From the NCBI RefSeq assembly GCF_003076515.1, contig NZ_CP022390.1, positions 992,001 through 1,056,000 of the forward strand: DNA of 64,000 nt, in the 5' to 3' direction. Origin of the DNA: Alcaligenes aquatilis. GTDB taxonomy: Bacteria; Pseudomonadota; Gammaproteobacteria; Burkholderiales; Burkholderiaceae_B. Below are positions 8,256 through 16,564 of the stretch, piece after piece (positions within the stretch are counted from its first letter, which is position 1; every line of letters starts with the position of its first letter). Below the pieces are notes generated by a model. The model did not search any database. It worked only from the letters and a program-made list of their open reading frames with translations, and had not been told where the DNA came from. Made by a program: the position numbers and the translations under genes.

Positions 8256-9071
8256 ATGAACCCCTCTACTCTGATCGGCATCGTAGCCAGCGTGCTGCTG
8301 TTTGCCGTGATCTTGTTTTTTACGGCAGAAAACCCCGCCTTGTTTGTGGACCTGCCCAGCTTAGCTGTTGTGCTGGTAGGTACGTTGGCGGCGACGTTTA
8401 TCAGCTACCCGTTAAGCGAAGTTGTCCGTATTTTTGGCCTGATCGGGACGGTGCTGCGTAACGAACGCCTGTACACCCAACAGGATATGGATGAGCTGAT
8501 CAATATTTCCCGTTTGTGGATGATGGGTGATATTCGTGCCGTTGAAGAGGCGCTGGAAAAAGTAGCTAACCCGTTTTTGAAAACCGGTGTTCAACTGGTC
8601 ATTGACCGAGCTCCCCAAGAAGATATTGAAGATCTTTTGCAATGGCGCATCAGCCGTTTGCGTGCCCGTGAGCATGCAGAAGCGCAACTCTTTCGTTTGA
8701 TGGCCAGCTTCGCGCCTGCTTTCGGCATGGTCGGTACGCTGATTGGTCTGGTTAATTTGATGTTCTTGCTGGGCGATGGCGACATTACCTCTATTGGTCA
8801 GCAAATGGCGCTGGCCTTGATGACCACGTTTTACGGTGTGCTGCTCTCCAATCTGGTGTTCAAGCCTGTGGCCGTGAAGCTGGAGCGCCGTACCGAGCAG
8901 CGCGTGGTTTTGATGAACATGATCATGCAAGGGGTATCCATGATGAGCCAGCGCCGTGGCCCGGCCTTGATGCGTGAAACACTTAACTCTTTCATGGCCC
9001 AGTATCAGGACGAGATCAATGACCGGGGTGGCCGCGACGATGACGCGGACCCGGCTCCGGAGCGAGGTTGA
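8256..9071 (+). CDS. MotA/PomA-type flagellar stator protein
   Basis: MotA subunits form the pentameric ring of the ion-driven flagellar stator. The 271-residue protein has two N-terminal membrane segments (LIGIVASVLLFAVILFF and LAVVLVGTLAATFISYP), a cytoplasmic domain with charged residues, and two C-terminal segments around FGMVGTLIGLVNLMFLLG and MALALMTTFYGVLLSNLVF. I chose ATG 8256 (AGGA eight bases upstream) over the TTG at 8250. A sigma-28 promoter lies just upstream and the MotB partner follows after four bases. Because no other flagellar genes are nearby, this may be an accessory stator set like MotC/MotD or PomA/PomB. Confidence 0.85.
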   Translation: MNPSTLIGIVASVLLFAVILFFTAENPALFVDLPSLAVVLVGTLAATFISYPLSEVVRIFGLIGTVLRNERLYTQQDMDELINISRLWMMGDIRAVEEALEKVANPFLKTGVQLVIDRAPQEDIEDLLQWRISRLRAREHAEAQLFRLMASFAPAFGMVGTLIGLVNLMFLLGDGDITSIGQQMALALMTTFYGVLLSNLVFKPVAVKLERRTEQRVVLMNMIMQGVSMMSQRRGPALMRETLNSFMAQYQDEINDRGGRDDDADPAPERG

Positions 9072-9075
9072 TCCC

Positions 9076-9921
9076 ATGGGAAACATGGAGCAGGACCTGA
9101 CCCTGGGTGAACTGGCTGACCGTCAGAAAGCCTTGCAAAAAGAGCTGGAACAAGCCCGGGGAGCCAAGATCGAACAGCAACTGGCCAGCAATCTGGGCAG
9201 CCGCCGTCGCAGCCGCCCCTGGAATGATCCGGGGCTGGCCGTACCCGAGGAGGAAGAGGCCTGGCTGACCACCTATCTGGATATGATGACCTTGTTGCTG
9301 GTCTTGATGATTGTGATGCTGTCCTTTGCAGGCAAGCGGGTACAAACGGCGGCGCAGGGGCAAGGGCAGGGAGGTGCGACGGTCGTTGCACAAGCGGGCA
9401 AAGACGGAGCCGGTTTGTTGCCCGCAGGCGCGGGCCTGTTTCCCGAGTCCGGCCTGGGTGAGGGGCTAGGCAAAGGCAATCACGGTCTGGATCTGGATGG
9501 CTTGGGTGACAACATTGATGTGGTCATGAACGATCAGTCTGTGAGCTTCCGTATCAACAGCGAGATTCTGTTCAACTCGGGCGGTGCGGATCTGGGCTTG
9601 GAGGGTTTGACGGTGCTACGTCAATTGGCTGAAGTATTGCAAAAATCCACCCACCCGATTGTGATTGAAGGCCATACGGATTCGGTGCCCATTCGCAGCT
9701 ATCGCTACCCTTCCAACTGGGAGCTGTCCGGTGCACGTGCGGGCAGTGTGGTGCGTTACATGGAAGCCAATGGCATTGGCAGCCAGCGCCTGAGCGCGGT
9801 CGGTTATGCCGATACACGCCCCTTGGGGGACAATGCGACACAGCAAGGACGCGCAACGAATCGACGGGTTGAAATCATTGTGCAAACTCCTCAAACACAG
9901 CCTGAAAGTCCCGTCCAATAA
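9076..9921 (+). CDS. MotB/PomB-type stator protein with OmpA-like peptidoglycan-binding domain
   Basis: MotB subunits anchor the stator to peptidoglycan and carry the ion-binding aspartate. This 281-residue protein has a long charged cytoplasmic N-terminus (about 60 residues), one membrane segment (YLDMMTLLLVLMIVMLSFAG) with the probable ion-binding Asp69, a glycine-rich linker, and an OmpA-like domain with VIEGHTDSVPIRS and the SNWELSGARA motif. The start at 9076 follows the MotA stop by four bases; ATG 9085 is also possible. The linker (about residues 95-145) is unusually rich in Gly and Gln. A bidirectional terminator follows. Confidence 0.85.
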   Translation: MGNMEQDLTLGELADRQKALQKELEQARGAKIEQQLASNLGSRRRSRPWNDPGLAVPEEEEAWLTTYLDMMTLLLVLMIVMLSFAGKRVQTAAQGQGQGGATVVAQAGKDGAGLLPAGAGLFPESGLGEGLGKGNHGLDLDGLGDNIDVVMNDQSVSFRINSEILFNSGGADLGLEGLTVLRQLAEVLQKSTHPIVIEGHTDSVPIRSYRYPSNWELSGARAGSVVRYMEANGIGSQRLSAVGYADTRPLGDNATQQGRATNRRVEIIVQTPQTQPESPVQ

Positions 9922-9932
9922 GCCTTTACAAC

Positions 9933-9967
9933 AAAACCCCGGTTTGCGACTGACAAACCGGGGTTTT
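9933..9967. terminator. bidirectional Rho-independent terminator
   Basis: A 14-bp perfect stem (AAAACCCCGGTTTG with its complement) with a seven-base loop separates two convergent genes. The A-run and T-run on the two sides let it work in both directions. Confidence 0.9.
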
Positions 9968-9998
9968 TGTTTTGAGCTTGAGTCCAGTGTGTTCGGAT

Positions 9999-11438
9999 TT
10001 AGTCCAGAACGCGTGTGGAGGAGGCCAAGGTGCCCAAATCGAACTTGGGCAGATGGCGACGCAGAGGCATGATTAACACGCTGATCAGCACCGGCACAAT
10101 GGCGGCCAGCAAGAAGGATTCCAGCAAGTAATCCATCGGGCCATTGGGGCGTGGGAACACGGCCAGACCGGCCACCAGGCCGCCCAGGGTGCTGAGGGTG
10201 GCGGTAAAGCCATCGTAGCGGCGGCTATACAAACCAAAGAACACGGGGAAAGCGGCTGCCGAACACAGCAAGTCTGCCAGCAGGAACAGGTACAGCACAC
10301 TGAAACCTTGCGAGGACGCGTACAGCACAGGGATGGAGCAAACCCAGATCAGGGACCGCGCCAGACTCATCATTTGAGCGGTATTGCGATGGGGCATGAT
10401 CCGGCCCAGATCCACCGCAATCAGGCTGGAAACAGCACTGATGGCGGTATCGGCACTGCTCATGACCAAGGACAGGCCCAAAGGAATCAGCAGTACCAGA
10501 AACCAGACCGGTACGTGCGGCAAAATAACGTTGAACAAGGCGACGGAGCTGTCACCGGTGGAGCCCAGGCCCACAAAGGCCAGACCAAATAAACCCATCA
10601 AAAAGATGAAAGGGGCGACAAACAGGCCACCGAGCAAAAAACCGCGACGCATGGACTGCGTGTCTTTGGCGGCATAGATGCGCTGCCAGTTGCCCTGGTG
10701 AAACAGGCCGGTCAGCAAGATGGCCACAAAGAAGGTCAGCCCGGCCTTGATACCGACCGGGTCGCCAAGCTCGATCAGGCGCGGCGCCTCCAGCTTCACG
10801 CTGTCAAACAATTGCACCGGTCCCCCTACGGCTTGCCAGCCAAACATGATGATCAGAAACAGCATGGGCAGGATTACAAGCATCTGTACCTTGTCGGTAA
10901 AGATGGACGCGCGCAGTCCGCCATAAGACGTGTAGATCAGCGTGGCCAGCAGCACAATACTGGCGGTGACCCACAGGGGGATAGGGGCGATCAAGGTAAT
11001 CATCTTGGACATGGCGGTGATTTCAGCCGTCATGGAGATGAACATGTAAAACAACATGATGAGCAGGGTCAGCGCATACATAGGGCGACCGTAGCGGGCA
11101 ATGACAAACTCGCTCAGGCTGTGGCCGCGTGGCAGCAGTTCGCGCATACGTTTGCCCAGCGGAATCATGGCCAGGCGGGGCGACATGGAACCGAGGGCAT
11201 AGCCGATGACGGCGCTCAATCCTCCCCAGGTGGCGGCCTGCGCGGGTGAGAACAGGATCCATGCGCCCAGCGAAGAAGCCAATAAAGTCAGAATGGTAGC
11301 GACGGAACTTTGACTATTGCGAGCCACTACAAAGTCTTCAAGAGAATTTTTATAGTGGCGGGCGTATAGCACCCCGGCCAGAGCAAAAGCCGCAGAAAAA
11401 ACGATCAGCCACAGGAGGGTGGCGGTTTGGTCCAGCAT
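9999..11438 (-). CDS. sodium:solute symporter under TPP riboswitch control (probable thiamine or precursor uptake)
   Basis: A 479-residue member of the sodium:solute symporter family with about 13 hydrophobic segments, starting MLDQTATLLWLIVFSAAFA. Family landmarks are visible: GLFHQGNWQRIYAAKD (conserved sodium-binding region) and the sequence SADTAISAVSSLIAVD. The start at ATG 11438 has GGGGAG before it; a longer open frame upstream runs through the riboswitch and is not the true start. The TPP riboswitch in its leader points to a thiamine-related substrate; symporters of this type called ThiV have been predicted from the same kind of riboswitch linkage. The substrate (thiamine, HMP or thiazole) is not determined by the sequence. 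Confidence 0.8.
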   Translation of the reverse strand: MLDQTATLLWLIVFSAAFALAGVLYARHYKNSLEDFVVARNSQSSVATILTLLASSLGAWILFSPAQAATWGGLSAVIGYALGSMSPRLAMIPLGKRMRELLPRGHSLSEFVIARYGRPMYALTLLIMLFYMFISMTAEITAMSKMITLIAPIPLWVTASIVLLATLIYTSYGGLRASIFTDKVQMLVILPMLFLIIMFGWQAVGGPVQLFDSVKLEAPRLIELGDPVGIKAGLTFFVAILLTGLFHQGNWQRIYAAKDTQSMRRGFLLGGLFVAPFIFLMGLFGLAFVGLGSTGDSSVALFNVILPHVPVWFLVLLIPLGLSLVMSSADTAISAVSSLIAVDLGRIMPHRNTAQMMSLARSLIWVCSIPVLYASSQGFSVLYLFLLADLLCSAAAFPVFFGLYSRRYDGFTATLSTLGGLVAGLAVFPRPNGPMDYLLESFLLAAIVPVLISVLIMPLRRHLPKFDLGTLASSTRVLD

Positions 11439-11587
11439 GAGATCTCCCCAAAAACCTGTTTGAACAGGCACAAACCGGCCAAGCTGGCGGGATGCCAGGG
11501 CAGGGCGCAGAAAAATGGAGGGATTGAAATGGGGCGTGTGAGCTGATGAATGCACCGCACAGACAAGAGCGGGCAGGCTGCCAGGCC

Positions 11588-11684
11588 GCGTTTCCTTTCC
11601 CTTCGCCGGCATGATCCGGATCAGGTTCTAAGGGTTACCGCTTGAATGCGGAGTCTCAGCCCGTTAAGGACTCCCCCAGGAACA
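11588..11684 (-). ncRNA. TPP riboswitch (THI element) of the symporter gene
   Basis: Read on the minus strand, the element has GGGGGAGT, the conserved GGCTGAGA, ACCCTTAGAACCTGATC, and GCCGGCGAAGGGA, the hallmark blocks of thiamine-pyrophosphate riboswitches, in the right order. It ends about 150 bases before the symporter start, leaving room for a terminator or ribosome-site switch. Confidence 0.95.
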
Positions 11685-11755
11685 GGTTCAAAGAGTAGGA
11701 GAGCTTCTTTCAAATGTCAATGATACGGTCTAGGCCAATTTATGCTATGGTCTGG

Positions 11756-11842
11756 CTGCGGCACGGGGTGTCCTTCTTGGAAAGGGCTGAGATAAAACCC
11801 GTCGAACCTGATCCAGCTCATACTGGCGAAGGGATGTCCGAA
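11756..11842 (+). ncRNA. TPP riboswitch (THI element) of the SDR-monooxygenase operon
   Basis: GGGGTGTCC, GGCTGAGAT, then CGAACCTGATC and GGCGAAGGGATGTCC follow the TPP riboswitch pattern, in the order expected. It begins only about 70 bp from the oppositely oriented riboswitch, so both operons share one short promoter region. The SDR start lies about 60 bp downstream. Confidence 0.95.
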
Positions 11843-11901
11843 TCCATAGACCTGCGTCTGAACCGGGCCGACATCCTCGCCGAATTCTTGCAAGGAGTCT
11901 C

Positions 11902-12684
11902 ATGTCTGTGGAACACGTCTCGGAACTCTCCCAACAACTTGTTCTGGTCACCGGCGGCGCACGCGGCCTGGGGGCTTGCCTGGTACGTGCGTTTGCGCGT
12001 CAGGGCGCGAAAGTTGTCATCAATTACCTGAAAAGTGAAGCAGCCGCTCAGGCGCTGGCGGATGAGTTCCCGCAGCAATGTCTGGCCGTCCAAGCGGACG
12101 TGACGGAGGCGGCGGCGGTGCAAGCTTTGTTTGCCAAGGCCCAGGCGCATTTTGGCCAGCCTATCACTACGGTCGTCAATAACGCGTTGCCTGAATTTTC
12201 TTTCAACGGCGATGCTCGTCCCCATGCCGATACGCTGACGTGGTCGCAACTGAACCAGCAACTGGAAGGCATTGTGGGCGGTGCCTTGAACACCACACAG
12301 GCGGCATTGCCTGGTATGAAGCAAGCGGGCTTTGGTCGCATCATCAATATCGGTACGAACCTGTTCCAGAACCCTGTTGTGCCCTATCACGATTACACGG
12401 CCGCCAAGGCGGCGTTGTTGTCCATGACGCGTACCTTGTCGCACGATCTGGGGCCCGATCAGATTACTGTGAACATGATTTCTGGCGGTTTGCTGCGTAC
12501 AACCGATGCGTCCGCGGCTACGCCCGAGGCCGTGTTTGACTTGATTGCGGCCAGTACACCGTTGCGCCGTGTGACTACGCCTGAGGAGTTCGCCGATGCC
12601 GCTTTGTTCTTTGCCGGTCCGTGGGCTCGGGCAGTCACTGGGCAGAATTTGGTGGTGGACGGTGGATTGGTGAAAAACGGATGA
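11902..12684 (+). CDS. SDR-family oxidoreductase in a TPP-riboswitch operon
   Basis: A 260-residue short-chain dehydrogenase/reductase. The nucleotide-binding glycine motif is TGGARGLGACL (residues about 14-24), the NNA motif appears as VNNALPEF, and the catalytic YxxxK is YTAAK (HDYTAAKAAL), with the conserved serine/threonine region around INIGTN. The C-terminal VVDGG is the usual family tail. AAGGAG precedes the ATG. It shares ATGA with the monooxygenase gene. SDRs of this shape reduce or oxidise carbonyl/hydroxyl groups; the TPP riboswitch suggests the substrate is related to thiamine or its pyrimidine or thiazole moiety, which is inference. Confidence 0.85.
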   Translation: MSVEHVSELSQQLVLVTGGARGLGACLVRAFARQGAKVVINYLKSEAAAQALADEFPQQCLAVQADVTEAAAVQALFAKAQAHFGQPITTVVNNALPEFSFNGDARPHADTLTWSQLNQQLEGIVGGALNTTQAALPGMKQAGFGRIINIGTNLFQNPVVPYHDYTAAKAALLSMTRTLSHDLGPDQITVNMISGGLLRTTDASAATPEAVFDLIAASTPLRRVTTPEEFADAALFFAGPWARAVTGQNLVVDGGLVKNG

Positions 12685-13973
12685 GGCAGCTGCATTTCAA
12701 TTTATTCATTATGGGCTGCGGGCATCACAAAGCAGCCTGGCGTCATCCCGATTCGCAGGTAGAACGCCTCGGCGATGTCCGGTTTTACGAAGAACTGACC
12801 CAGATCGCCGAGCGTGGCAAGCTGGACGCCATATTCTTTGCCGATGGCCAATCCAGCGATAACGTGTCTGACGGTCCGCGCTGGTTTTTGGAACCCTTGA
12901 CCATGATGGCCGCCCTGGCGCGAGCCACCGAGCGTATCGGCCTGATCAGCACCGTTTCCAGCACTTTCTACACGCCTTTTGTGGCAGCGCGCATGTTGTG
13001 CTCCCTGGATCATGTGTCCAAGGGACGGATGGGCTGGAACGTGGTGACATCCATGTTTGATTCGGAAGCACGTAATCACGGCTACGAAGCCATGCCCGAC
13101 CATGCCTGGCGCTATGCACGGGCTGAAGAGTTTGTTGAGACTTCGCTGAAGCTGTTCGACTCCTGGAGCGACAGTGCCTTGGTGATGGACAGGCAGGGCG
13201 ATTATGCCAAGGTAGATCAGGTGCGTCAGATCCTGCATAAGGGCGATCACTTCCTGGTCGATGGGCCCTTGACCTTGCCGCGCTCACCACAAGGACAGCC
13301 TGTTCTGTTTCAGGCCGGTGCCTCTGAGCAGGGCCGGGATTTGGCCGCGCGTAAAGCCGAAGCGATTTATGCCGTGGCGTATGACTTGCCCTCGGCCCAA
13401 TCCTATTACCGCGACATCAAACGACGCGTGCGGGAAACGGGGCGGGGCGTAGATGTGCCCGTGATGCCAGGCCTGGTGACCTATGTGGGCTCTACCATGG
13501 AAGAGGCGCGTCGCAAACAGCAGGAACTGGATGAGCTCTTGCCCGCCGAGACGTCCTTGCGCCAGTTGGGTATGTTCGTCGGTCAGGATTGCATGGACTG
13601 GGAGCTGGATGCGCCGGTACCGCCACTGCCTCCTTTGGAGAGCTTCAAGGGCCCCAAAGGGCGTTATGCCACCATGCTGCGCATTGTTGAAATAGAAAAA
13701 CCAACGGTTCGTCAATTGCTGGGTCGTATTGCTGCCGGTGGTGGTCATTGCACCATGGTCGGAACGCCAGAATCCATTGCTGATCAGATTGAGCAATGGT
13801 GGCGCAATGAAGGCGCGGATGGTTTTAACCTGATGCCGCCTTCCTTGCCCAATGGTATTCGAGACTTTGTTGAGCAGGTGATACCTGTTCTGCAAAAACG
13901 CGGCCTGTTCCGCCATGAGTATGAGCACAGCACTTTGCGTGGACACCTGGGGCTGGAGCGTCCTGCAGCCTGA
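12681..13973 (+). CDS. flavin-dependent monooxygenase (NtaA/SnaA/DszA group) in a TPP-riboswitch operon
   Basis: A 430-residue bacterial luciferase-like, FMNH2-dependent monooxygenase; the group (NtaA, SnaA, DszA, DmoA) oxidises N- or S-containing substrates using reduced flavin from a separate reductase. Blocks seen are ERGKLDAIFFADG, ERIGLISTVSSTFYTPFVAARM, SKGRMGWNVVTS, the AEEFVE segment, QAGASEQGRDLAAR and GADGFNLMPP. The start is ATG 12681, overlapping the SDR stop; an earlier frame-mate ATG lies inside the SDR gene. No flavin reductase gene is adjacent. A weak terminator follows. The riboswitch makes a thiamine-related sulphur or nitrogen heterocycle the attractive substrate; nothing else fixes it. 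Confidence 0.85.
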   Translation: MRQLHFNLFIMGCGHHKAAWRHPDSQVERLGDVRFYEELTQIAERGKLDAIFFADGQSSDNVSDGPRWFLEPLTMMAALARATERIGLISTVSSTFYTPFVAARMLCSLDHVSKGRMGWNVVTSMFDSEARNHGYEAMPDHAWRYARAEEFVETSLKLFDSWSDSALVMDRQGDYAKVDQVRQILHKGDHFLVDGPLTLPRSPQGQPVLFQAGASEQGRDLAARKAEAIYAVAYDLPSAQSYYRDIKRRVRETGRGVDVPVMPGLVTYVGSTMEEARRKQQELDELLPAETSLRQLGMFVGQDCMDWELDAPVPPLPPLESFKGPKGRYATMLRIVEIEKPTVRQLLGRIAAGGGHCTMVGTPESIADQIEQWWRNEGADGFNLMPPSLPNGIRDFVEQVIPVLQKRGLFRHEYEHSTLRGHLGLERPAA

Positions 13974-13985
13974 CCTTGGGATGAG

Positions 13986-14026
13986 AAAAAAGCGGGCATT
14001 TCCATCGCTGGATTTGTCCGCTTTTT
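13986..14026 (+). terminator. Rho-independent terminator after the TPP operon
   Basis: GCGGGCA pairs with TGTCCGC (one G-U pair) extended by A-T pairs, followed by a run of five T. Confidence 0.65.
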
Positions 14027-14125
14027 CCCTAGGGGGAAGGGGCTACGAAGTTCCTGAAGTTTGCTATCCTTAATGCTTTAATTGTCGCCTGCTTAACGAG
14101 CAGCGAGCTGTATAGGGATCGCACT

Positions 14126-14875
14126 ATGAAAACCGCCGTTGTCACCGGGGCCTCCTCAGGGTTTGGGGCCGCTCTTGCTCGTAAATTGGTATCTGAAGGG
14201 CACACCGTGCTGGGTCTGGCGCGCCGTCAGGACAAGCTGGATGCCCTGGCCACCGAGCTGGGCGAGCGGTTTGTACCGGTCAGCGTGGATTTGACCGATC
14301 GTGCGCGTGCTGAGGCAGTGTTGGCGGATCTGACGGCTCGTTATCCCCATATCGACGTGCTGATCAATAACGCCGGTTTGGCGCTAGGCGTGGACAAGGC
14401 GCAAGACGCCAAGATGGATCAGTGGGATACCATGGTGGCTACCAATATCAGCGCGTTGCTGCATATTACGCACGCTTTGCTGCCAGGTATGGTCAAGCAG
14501 AACAAGGGCCATATCATCAATCTGGGCTCGACGGCGGGAGAATACGCTTACGCCGGCGGCAATGTGTACGGCGCCACCAAGGCATTTGTGCATCATCTGG
14601 GCCTGAATCTGCGTGCCGACCTGTCGGGTACGGCAGTGCGTGTCTCTACTGTGGCTCCTGGCCTGTGTTCCGGCACGGACTTCTCCGCCGTGCGTTTGGG
14701 CGATAAAGACAAAGCCGCTGCGCTTTATCAGAACGTGGATGCGCTGACGCCAGAGGATATTGCCAACACCATTACCTGGATCATGAATGCGCCTGCCCAT
14801 ATGAACGTCAACTACATCGAGTTGATGCCTGTGGCACAAAGTTTTGCCGGCTTAAGTGTGCATCGCCAGGCTTGA
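14126..14875 (+). CDS. ydfG: YdfG-like SDR (3-hydroxy acid dehydrogenase / malonic semialdehyde reductase)
   Basis: E. coli YdfG is an NADP-dependent SDR acting on serine, allothreonine, 3-hydroxy acids and malonic semialdehyde. This 249-residue protein shares the glycine motif TGASSGFGAAL, the NNAGLALG block, IINLGSTAGEYAYAGGNV, the catalytic YGATK, and the C-terminal signature MPVAQSFAGLSVHRQ, which is nearly identical to the E. coli end. It lies in its own unit, about 150 bp after the TPP operon, and ends just before the FMN riboswitch. No link to flavin metabolism is implied. Confidence 0.88.
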   Translation: MKTAVVTGASSGFGAALARKLVSEGHTVLGLARRQDKLDALATELGERFVPVSVDLTDRARAEAVLADLTARYPHIDVLINNAGLALGVDKAQDAKMDQWDTMVATNISALLHITHALLPGMVKQNKGHIINLGSTAGEYAYAGGNVYGATKAFVHHLGLNLRADLSGTAVRVSTVAPGLCSGTDFSAVRLGDKDKAAALYQNVDALTPEDIANTITWIMNAPAHMNVNYIELMPVAQSFAGLSVHRQA

Positions 14876-14937
14876 GCTTGGCAACCGGGCTTGGGTCTGG
14901 CTTGATTAGACTTGGGCTCCGGTCTTACACTGCACAC

Positions 14938-15074
14938 GTCTTCAGGGCGGGGTGAAATTCCCCACCGGCGGTAAGGGATTCGTTCCCCAGCCCGCGAGCG
15001 ATCTCCCCCTGGGAAAGATCAGCAGATCAGGTGCAAAGCCTGGGCCGACGGTCAGAGTCCGGATGAAAGAAGAT
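14938..15074 (+). ncRNA. FMN riboswitch (RFN element)
   Basis: The conserved blocks AGGGCGGGGTGAAATTCC, CCCACCGGCGGTA, AGCCCGCGAGCG, GATCAGCAGATC and GGCCGACGGTCAGAGTCCGGATG appear in order, with closing CTTC and GAAG halves at the two ends. It is followed directly by a strong terminator and then the riboflavin synthase gene, the standard transcription-attenuation layout. Confidence 0.96.
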
Positions 15075-15078
15075 GAAG

Positions 15079-15124
15079 CCTCGCTGCCTTGTGATCAAGG
15101 GTGATCAAGGCAGCGAGGTGTTTT
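15079..15124 (+). terminator. attenuator terminator of the FMN riboswitch
   Basis: A 13-bp perfect stem (CCTCGCTGCCTTG with its complement) followed by GTGTTTTATT. It lies right behind the aptamer and before the start of ribE, so it is probably the expression platform: FMN binding would favour this hairpin and stop transcription. Confidence 0.85.
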
Positions 15125-15239
15125 ATTGCTGCCCGGAGGACGCATTGTTTAATCAAGGATGCGTTCAAATGAAAAATCTGAAAATCTCCCCTGCATTAGC
15201 CACTGGTCTTTTGCATGAATGTTGCGAAGGAGTGTGCTG

Positions 15240-15875
15240 ATGTATACCGGAATTGTTAAAGCGGTTCGTCCTCTTACCGCGGTCAAGGCCGAGCTGGGCC
15301 GTACCGAGTTTGAAATCGATTTCACCGATGAGCTGCTGGTGGATCTGCAACTGGGTGCCAGTGTCAGCGTGGAAGGCACCTGCCTGAGCGTAACCAGTAT
15401 CAGCGGCCCTAAAGTCACTTTTGATGCGATTCCTGTCACGCTGGAGCGCACGAATCTGGGCACGCTTAAAACAGGTGATCTGGTCAATATCGAGCGATCG
15501 GCCAAGCTGAACGAGGAAATAGGCGGCCATGTGATGGCTGGCCATATCGCAACGACCGCAGAGGTGCTTGAATTGAGCATTACCGAGGCGGGTAACCGTC
15601 TGCGTTTCCGTGTACCAGAAGAGTGGGCGAAGTACGTGTTCCCACGCGGTTTTCTGGGCGTTAATGGCTGCAGCTTGACCGTGGCGGATGTGGAGGATGG
15701 CATTGTGACCATCAACCTGATCCCCGAAACCTTGCGCCAGACAACGTTCTCCCGCTACAAGGTGGGCGATCGCCTTAATATCGAGGTGGACCAACAGACG
15801 GTGGTATTAGTCGATGTGCTGGAGCGTACGGTGGCCGGTACCTTGTCGCGTGTGATGCCTGGTTTGAAAAACTGA
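15240..15875 (+). CDS. ribE: riboflavin synthase (alpha subunit type)
   Basis: Riboflavin synthase catalyses the last step of riboflavin formation, dismutating two 6,7-dimethyl-8-ribityllumazines. The 211-residue protein shows the internal duplication of two lumazine-binding domains. Domain one begins MYTGIVKAV and contains GTCLSVTSIS and DEIGGH-like EEIGGHVMAGH; domain two contains GFLGVNGCSLTVADV and LIPETLRQTTF. ATG 15240 is preceded by GAAGGAG; an ATG 21 bases earlier would add only MLRRSVL. It stands behind the FMN riboswitch and its terminator. Confidence 0.92.
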   Translation: MYTGIVKAVRPLTAVKAELGRTEFEIDFTDELLVDLQLGASVSVEGTCLSVTSISGPKVTFDAIPVTLERTNLGTLKTGDLVNIERSAKLNEEIGGHVMAGHIATTAEVLELSITEAGNRLRFRVPEEWAKYVFPRGFLGVNGCSLTVADVEDGIVTINLIPETLRQTTFSRYKVGDRLNIEVDQQTVVLVDVLERTVAGTLSRVMPGLKN

Positions 15876-15904
15876 ACAAGGCTCGAGACCATATCAGTAA
15901 AAAG

Positions 15905-15942
15905 AAGGGCTGCTGGCCGATTAAGGCTGACAGCCCTTTTTT
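15905..15942 (+). terminator. Rho-independent terminator after ribE
   Basis: AAGGGCTG pairs with CAGCCCTT and is followed by six T. It overlaps the last codons of the convergent AAA ATPase gene, and the A-run on the other side could serve as its T-run on the minus strand. Confidence 0.8.
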
Positions 15943-16499
15943 ACTGCCTTGCGCTCCTTGTATGGAGCGGTCGTGCCTAGGGTATTGAGCACAAAATCAG
16001 CGCGCTTTTGGACTGTTGTCTTGGGAAGAATGCTCACTTGGTAGCCCAACAAAGGGTAGATACGCGTCAAGCGTTCGTACTCATGCAAAGCCGCGTTGAT
16101 ATCATGCCGGCGTTCCGGGTCCTGCTTATAAATCTGTGGCCAGGGCGGCGTTAAAAACACCCGAGGATGGTAGGGGTAAGCGCGACTGACCGCCTCCAGC
16201 AAGGGATGGCCTCTTAATTCTTGTAACGCGGCTGCCGCATCAATCAGGCCACGATCAAAAAACACCCACGAACCATCTTGAGCTGCGGTCACGTAGTCTG
16301 TTTGGGCAATCTTGAGCGCCTCTTGCAGAAAGGCCTCCAGATCCAGCCAGGGTAGAGCAGAGCCTTGGATGGCCAACTGTTCCTGAACAATACGTCGCCC
16401 AGGCTCTTGAATCACGGTATGCCCACGTTTTTGGAGCTCGGCTAACAAAGTGGACTTACCACCGCCGGAGCAACCTGAAATAAGGACGAAAGAATGCAT
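15921..16499 (-). CDS. small AAA/P-loop ATPase of unknown role
   Basis: A 192-residue P-loop protein with the Walker A GCSGGGKST (residues about 8-16) close to the N-terminus and VFFDRGLID as a Walker B-like strand. It resembles the predicted AAA_28-type ATPase/kinase family (single-domain nucleotide-binding proteins); the specific substrate is unknown. Basic and aromatic residues (PPWPQIYKQDPERRHD) fit the lid region of nucleotide or small-molecule kinases. No Shine-Dalgarno is obvious. An array of eight 8-bp repeats lies 65 bp upstream of the start and could affect its transcription. Confidence 0.7.
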   Translation of the reverse strand: MHSFVLISGCSGGGKSTLLAELQKRGHTVIQEPGRRIVQEQLAIQGSALPWLDLEAFLQEALKIAQTDYVTAAQDGSWVFFDRGLIDAAAALQELRGHPLLEAVSRAYPYHPRVFLTPPWPQIYKQDPERRHDINAALHEYERLTRIYPLLGYQVSILPKTTVQKRADFVLNTLGTTAPYKERKAVKKGCQP

Positions 16500-16564
16500 A
16501 AAGAAATGCAGATCAATAAAAGAAAATAAGAACTTGGAAAAGCTGGGGCGAACCCCGAAGCTAC

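Noticed and set aside
10698..11249. 183-codon plus-strand frame antisense to the symporter
   Set aside because: Gln/His-rich shadow of membrane-segment codons; no family.
11439..11612. N-terminal extension of the sodium:solute symporter
   Set aside because: The extra 58 codons lie in the riboswitch leader; a good ribosome site precedes ATG 11438.
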